The notes under the pieces are model-generated. The model saw only the letters and a list, made by a program, of their open reading frames with translations, did not search any database and was not told where the DNA came from. A DNA stretch of 64,000 nt. Source: Galaxea fascicularis (lineage: Eukaryota; Cnidaria; Anthozoa; Scleractinia; Euphylliidae). Position numbers and translations under genes: made by a program. Each line of letters begins with the position of its first letter. Positions within the stretch are counted from its first letter, which is position 1. This document shows positions 59,701-64,000 of this stretch, piece after piece. The DNA is taken from NCBI GenBank assembly GCA_948470475.1, contig OX419337.1, positions 23,991,291 through 24,055,290 of the forward strand, given 5' to 3'.

Positions 59701-62700
59701 GTTACCATTCTCCGGCCACAGTCTTTCCCAACTTTCTTTCCAGTCTTTTTCGCTTTCTTTCTTTTTCTTCCCTGTCGTGTCTCTCTTTTTTCTCCTGTTA
59801 ATAAAAGGAACAGTCGGCCAGAGTTTTGGATACAAAAAATAGGAACCTTGCACTTACTTAGATTTGTTCATTACATTGTATCTGAAAGATTCATGCGAAA
59901 TGTTAAGCTGGAAATAACGCAAGAACGAACTCGTTTTCAAACTGAGAATAGCGATCTTTAAGTTGAAATTTTCCGTAAAGGATTCCGTTAGGGTTTCAAA
60001 AGCCGTTCTTCGCCGTTCATCATCTACATGGAACTACCAATCCCTACAATGACTGTAAGTGGTTGATACTTGACATCAAAGCAAACCTCCCGTAGCGGAC
60101 GCCCTCGGGACGGGACCAAGTGTAGCGAGGTGTTCCGCTTATGGGAGGTTGAAAGACCTGCCAGCGTTGCGTTAACAAAATAACCGCGGCTACTTTAGCA
60201 ACTGAACGGCACAAACGATTGAGAAACCGTACGTTGTCAGTAAGGGGAGAAACAAATCGACAGAGATGTAAAGTTGCACCGTTGTTTGGGTTCGACGTTC
60301 AAGATGTCTTTCCTCTTAAGTGAGGTTGTTTCGCATGGTCACTAGAGACACAAGCATGTGTCCGAGTCCACTTGCGAGAAGTGTCCGTTTGCAGTGGGTT
60401 CATGATACTGAAATGTAAAGCCAGCAGAGAAACTACCGCTTTGGTTTCCCTTAAGGAATGTGCCGTTAGCGGAGGTTCCACCGTATCTTTCAGCGAAGTT
60501 GCATGTGAAATATATACCTCTTACTAGCCAAGTTCGAGATCCATACCTGTAAGTTACGGACCGAGTTTTTTCCCTTTCACTTATGGCCCAAGCGCGAAGC
60601 GCGCGGGCCATAAATCAACAGGAAAAAAGGAGGATCCGTAACTTACAGTACAGACAGAGAAAGCGAGGTTAGTAAGATATTTATTATATCTCTGAGGTTA
60701 ATCTAGTCTCTTTCGCAGCCGTTTTTAGGCTCGTCACGCAACGCTCCTCCCCACTAGTGGGGAGGAGCGTTGCGTGGGGAGGAGCGTTGCGTGACGAGCC
60801 TAAAAACGGCTGCGAAGGAGACTAAGGTTAATCGGGCGCGCGGGAAAGGAAACTTTCAAATAAAACGAGCCGTACAGTAGAATACGGCCCGCGAAATTGA
60901 CCAATCACAGCGCGCGTACTAACTGAGAGATGTAATAAAAGAAATATATATTTGAACTAAGAAAAGAAAAACTTGTCAGATGGAGGACCAACGCGTACAT
61001 AAAGTACGCAAGGCAGGCAGCTGCGAAAATAAAGAAAGCTACAAGTGACGTTCTTTCATCTTTTGTTTGTTTCAAGCAGCTTGTTCACGGCTAACCTGTC
61101 TTCTTTGTGTTATGAACTCTACAGCTGCGGTTGAATCTCCTTGGCAAGTTCTTAAACCAAGCCGCGCTTCTGACTCAGTGAACCCCATCAACAGCACTAA
61201 AAACACCAACAAAGGCATGTATCTTAAATCGGCAACTTGTAAGACCATGTAATTTTTAGCTCCTTAAAAGACTAAGCACTAAAGTACTTCATTGAATAGA
61301 AGCTTCTAAGTTAAGTATGAATGAAACCGTAAGTGCAAGAATTGTAAGGAAATGCTCTCACTTTTGAATCTGCGTGTTTATGAAATCCTTTTCTGTTATA
61401 GTCTCCTTCGCAGCCGTTATTAGGGTCGTTACGCAACGCTCCTTCCCACTAACGGCTGCTCACTAAAGCTCTGCATTCCTTTCGCTTGGTTACTGAGAAC
61501 CAATAACCTGCATGTATCTGTTAGCAGCTGCACCAATCATATTTCTCGTCACATTTGCCGCCAAAAACACAACAAGGTCCAGGTTTCCAGGAAATGGAAG
61601 TCTGCTCCTTATTGGTCAGTTTGAGGAAAGGAATGCAGAGCTCGAGTGACCAACCGTTAGTGGGGAGGAGCGTTACGTGACCGGCCTAATAACGGCTGCG
61701 AAGGAGACTATTTCTGTTACTGTGCGAAACCGAAAACTGTGAACCCTTTGATTTGATTTTGACATTTCCCATTGTGTAGCAACCAATCAGAAGCAACATG
61801 AACCCACATCCTAATTACCGTTTCTGTTTGCCGTTTAGTTTTCTTGCCGGAGCGATTGGCTTTTTACTTGAAACACAATGACATTCCATAAAAATTTCTA
61901 GTATTCACGGTTTTCAGATTTTCACAGTAAAGTGTTTATTTACTTTCCTGTGGTACTATATATTTAGGATGCTGTACGAGGTGGTTCTGACTTTTAAGTC
62001 TGTGGATGAGATCCTAAAGTGTGACTATTCAAATGAAAGCTACTGAGCAGTACTTTCCTGTGGTGCTGTTTATTATGCTGTACAAGGTGGTTCTAACTTA
62101 ACAGTCTGTGGATGAAATCCTAAAGTGTGATCATTCAAACGAAAGCTACCGAGTACTACTGTCATATACAGGCATTCATTTAAAAAATTTCGTAGTCTGG
62201 AAATGTCTGTCTGAAGTTCAAATACACATGCGACCTGTCCCTAATAACGAAAAAAATTCAATGTTCAAATTTCAATGAAATTGAGCTAGAAAACTTACAT
62301 TGGGTCAGTTGATGTTTGTCAACATGTAGCTTCCCCTGCATAAGTTCGGCCTACAGTACATATGCAGTGATATGCCATTAGTGTTGAGGTACCAGAACCT
62401 CGTTTTGTGGGCGTGGCCCAAAGTAATATTAAGAGGAACCAATTCCAAAACAACAAATAGACTGGCACTGACAATCTTAAAAGTGATAAAGGCGATTCTA
62501 TCAAACACCTTCTTCCCTTCAAAAGTTTTTGAAAGTATTGTCATAAGTCTCTGGCCTTTTTCTGATCAATAACCTTAAGGGTCCCTGAAAGGTACTGCAA
62601 CTACTCTGCCAGTAGTCATTTTAGGTTTTAGCAACTGAAGTGGTGCCAATCCACAAATGTTTTCCCCTAAAAGGTGATGAGCACCCCGGTCATTTTTCTA

Positions 62701-64000
62701 TGGGAGTTCCCCCGCCCCACTGAGATAATGACTTGATACTATCTGTGATACACTCCAGTCTGAAGTCATATTTACCATTGTATTACTGGCAATGACAGAT
62801 ATAATTTATCTTTGTTTATGTTCTCCATATGTTGATGAGGGGGAGGGGGGGGGTTGACAAGCAGAAGATTATTGGGGTGGGATTGGCAAACAAAAGAGAG
62901 GAAGTAGGCAGGATTTCATAGGTGCAGCAAATTAAAACAGCACAGGAGATTGAAATAAAGAGAGCAGAAAAGTTGGGGTTTGGCATAGGGGGATGTATGA
63001 TTGAGAACAATCCCTACTCTCAGACACTTGTCATATCACATGTACAGAGTGAGTTCAAAGTTGGGTTGTACCTTATTCAAGTACGTAGCAGCAGTAGGGA
63101 CATCTCCTTTGTGGTAGGCACAGACTGCCTCTAAGACATGGAGTCGGACAAAAAGGGCAAGCTCGCCCCCACTACCACCCTGCCAAAGAAAGTTTTGACA
63201 GCATAAATATGCTTCTCATTTGAACACAGCACTGCCTAGTCAGCAAATAGCTATGTTCATAGACAAGGCATCCAAAGATTGGATGAAATAATAATTTACA
63301 AGTAAATATATTCTAAGCGGCTTAAAAGACTGTTTAGAATCTAAAATATTTGTTTGCCTTATGAAGGGAATAACAGCAAAGTCAAAGAAAGCCTAAAAAT
63401 GAGCCCTTCAGTTACATGCCAACATACCCTTACAAATGTCAACCTTTCCAGATTCTGTCCATAGCTTTTTTGAAAGCATTCCTTGCATTTCTGTAATTTT
63501 TCCTCTGCATTTGGTAAATCAAGGATGCTCTTCAACCAATAGTAACACCAAACAATGTCCAGGCAGAGAATGCCATAATTATCAACAGCACATAGAATCT
63601 GTGCTCGGCAATGACTGTGGAAATCAAAAACAGATAAGGCGTATACAAATCTGAGGCCTAGTTGATAAGCAAACAATATTAAAATAATAATAATAATAAT
63701 ATTAATATTAAAATTGCAACAACAACAACAACAAATAATTCAAATTAGGCACAATGTGTTAAAAACCACAAGCATGGGCAAGGAATTGATTTCAGAACCA
63801 CAAAGAAACAACTTCAGCTTCTAGTCAGAACTGCACAGACAATGGCACATGTGATGCCCTAACCACTTGACCACAATGTCCCTGTGCCATTACTCCTAGT
63901 GTTCCAATATTATTCTGTACCTTTCACATCCAATTCGAAATGCTTTCTAATACAGTACAGCAATACCTGAATTCCTTTTCAGCCTCAAGAAGCAATAAGA
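56705..64000 (-). CDS. NUB1: NEDD8 ultimate buster 1, C-terminal part (partial at right edge)
   Basis: NUB1 binds NEDD8 (and in mammals FAT10) and delivers it to the proteasome. Exons in coding order: 64000-63967 (partial), 63614-63428, 63179-63072, a small exon not found, 61196-61096, 59794-59706, 59355-59250, 59174-59128, 58052-57998, 57868-57736 and 56916-56705. Landmarks are CAVDNYGILCLDIVWCY, then the first UBA-like segment LLMGFTESEARLGLRTC, a basic KERKRKRLERK linker, a second UBA segment YEALLEMGFPKKIAASAL and a third around AMSMGFAADTFKEAL. The C-terminus is acidic and ends with EEESSIIAEYRALI, matching the human IIIAEY end. All exon phases agree except that an exon of about 46 nt (phase 0 to 1) must lie in 61197-63071. 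The N-terminal ubiquitin-like region lies right of the window. Confidence 0.9.
57365..57517 (-). other. Candidate NUB1 cassette exon, phase 1-1
   Basis: A 153-nt open segment with an acceptor (TTAAAGCAG, AG at 57519-57518) and a GT donor (57364-57363) lies in the last NUB1 intron. It would insert 51 residues in frame (contains PIRLSGTVVPGLFL). The human protein as I know it lacks such a piece, and the flanking exons join well without it. Confidence 0.3.
59436..59479. repeat. Short hairpin with CCGCCATGTTGGT arms
   Basis: GGCCATGTTGGTGCCCT and AGGGATACCAACATGGC face each other around a four-base loop in a NUB1 intron. Such an arrangement could be the end of a fold-back element. Confidence 0.6.
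60547..60658. mobile_element. Fold-back MITE-like repeat
   Basis: CTGTAAGTTACGGACCGAGT near 60547 pairs with the stretch ending GGATCCGTAACTTACAG at 60658. An inner pair TATGGCCC/GGGCCATA surrounds GCGCGAAGCGCGC. The target duplication was not resolved. Confidence 0.5.
60704..60824. mobile_element. MULE-type fold-back MITE, copy 1
   Basis: A 121-bp near palindrome beginning TAGTCTCTTTCGCAGCCG and ending CGGCTGCGAAGGAGACTA. Flanks are perfect 9-bp repeats AGGTTAATC (60695-60703 and 60825-60833). The centre is a duplicated GGGGAGGAGCGTTGCGTG. Confidence 0.8.
61399..61710. mobile_element. MULE-type MITE, copy 2
   Basis: 312 bp with the same termini as the copy at 60704 (TAGTCTCCTTCGCAGCCG ... 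CGGCTGCGAAGGAGACTA) and a different 9-bp duplication, TTTCTGTTA (61390-61398 and 61711-61719). It keeps an interior of about 190 bp that copy 1 lacks. Confidence 0.8.
61955..62165. repeat. Dispersed 106-bp repeat, about two units
   Basis: Period 106 between AGATCCTAAAGTGTGACTA (62009) and AAATCCTAAAGTGTGATCA (62115), with CAGTACTTTCCTGTGGTGCT and TATGCTGTACAAGGTGGTTC. In a NUB1 intron. Confidence 0.78.
63680..63735. repeat. AT-rich and (CAA)n simple repeats
   Basis: (AATAAT)n followed by (CAA)n in a NUB1 intron, 70 bp from the exon start at 63614. Confidence 0.8.

Noticed and set aside
62305..62544. 79-codon minus-strand frame in a NUB1 intron
   Set aside because: No NUB1 similarity and no suitable splice borders; probably chance.

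Overview
The window is animal nuclear DNA, almost certainly from a stony coral or a close hexacorallian. Genes are split by GT-AG introns. The intergenic DNA is AT-rich and full of miniature transposons. The gene content is typical cnidarian: a gasdermin E, a HEPN/NB-ARC/TPR receptor, a KLF6/7-type factor and a plant-like aldo/keto reductase. No species marker was seen, so the species is left open.

Layout, left to right. (1) 96-16780 (+): the C-terminal 485 codons of importin beta-1 (KPNB1) in 13 exons. Its third intron holds nested transposons, including a 4.9 kb Kolobok-like element whose predicted protein joins a transposase to a DEDDh exonuclease. A later intron holds a 1.34 kb element with perfect 9-bp target duplications. 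(2) 16.8-24.1 kb: no convincing gene. (3) 24254-25333 (+): a two-exon KLF6/7 zinc-finger factor. (4) 25.3-36.4 kb: about 11 kb without a recognisable coding gene, containing a 106-bp tandem repeat. (5) 36429-38344 (-): an aldo/keto reductase, head to head with (6) 39066-45317 (+): EFHB/CFAP21, a ciliary microtubule inner protein, rebuilt as 14 exons. (7) 46697-51634 (-): gasdermin E in seven coding exons with two candidate caspase sites in the linker. It lies head to head, across 1.6 kb, with (8) 53234-56272 (+): a 1012-residue HEPN/coiled-coil/NB-ARC/TPR protein that ends in a CaaX box. (9) 56705 to beyond the right edge (-): NUB1, the NEDD8 ultimate buster, missing its N-terminus.

The most notable unit is 46.7-56.3 kb: a pore-forming cell-death effector divergent from a STAND-type receptor with an apparently intact HEPN active-site motif and a possible lipid anchor. 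That they act together is inference from position and domains; the sequence alone does not prove it. NUB1, beside them, belongs to the NEDD8/proteasome pathway and may be adjacent by chance.

The exon chains for KPNB1, KLF6/7, EFHB, the aldo/keto reductase and gasdermin keep reading frame at every junction, which is the main support for those models. NUB1 has one small exon (about 46 nt) that I could not find.
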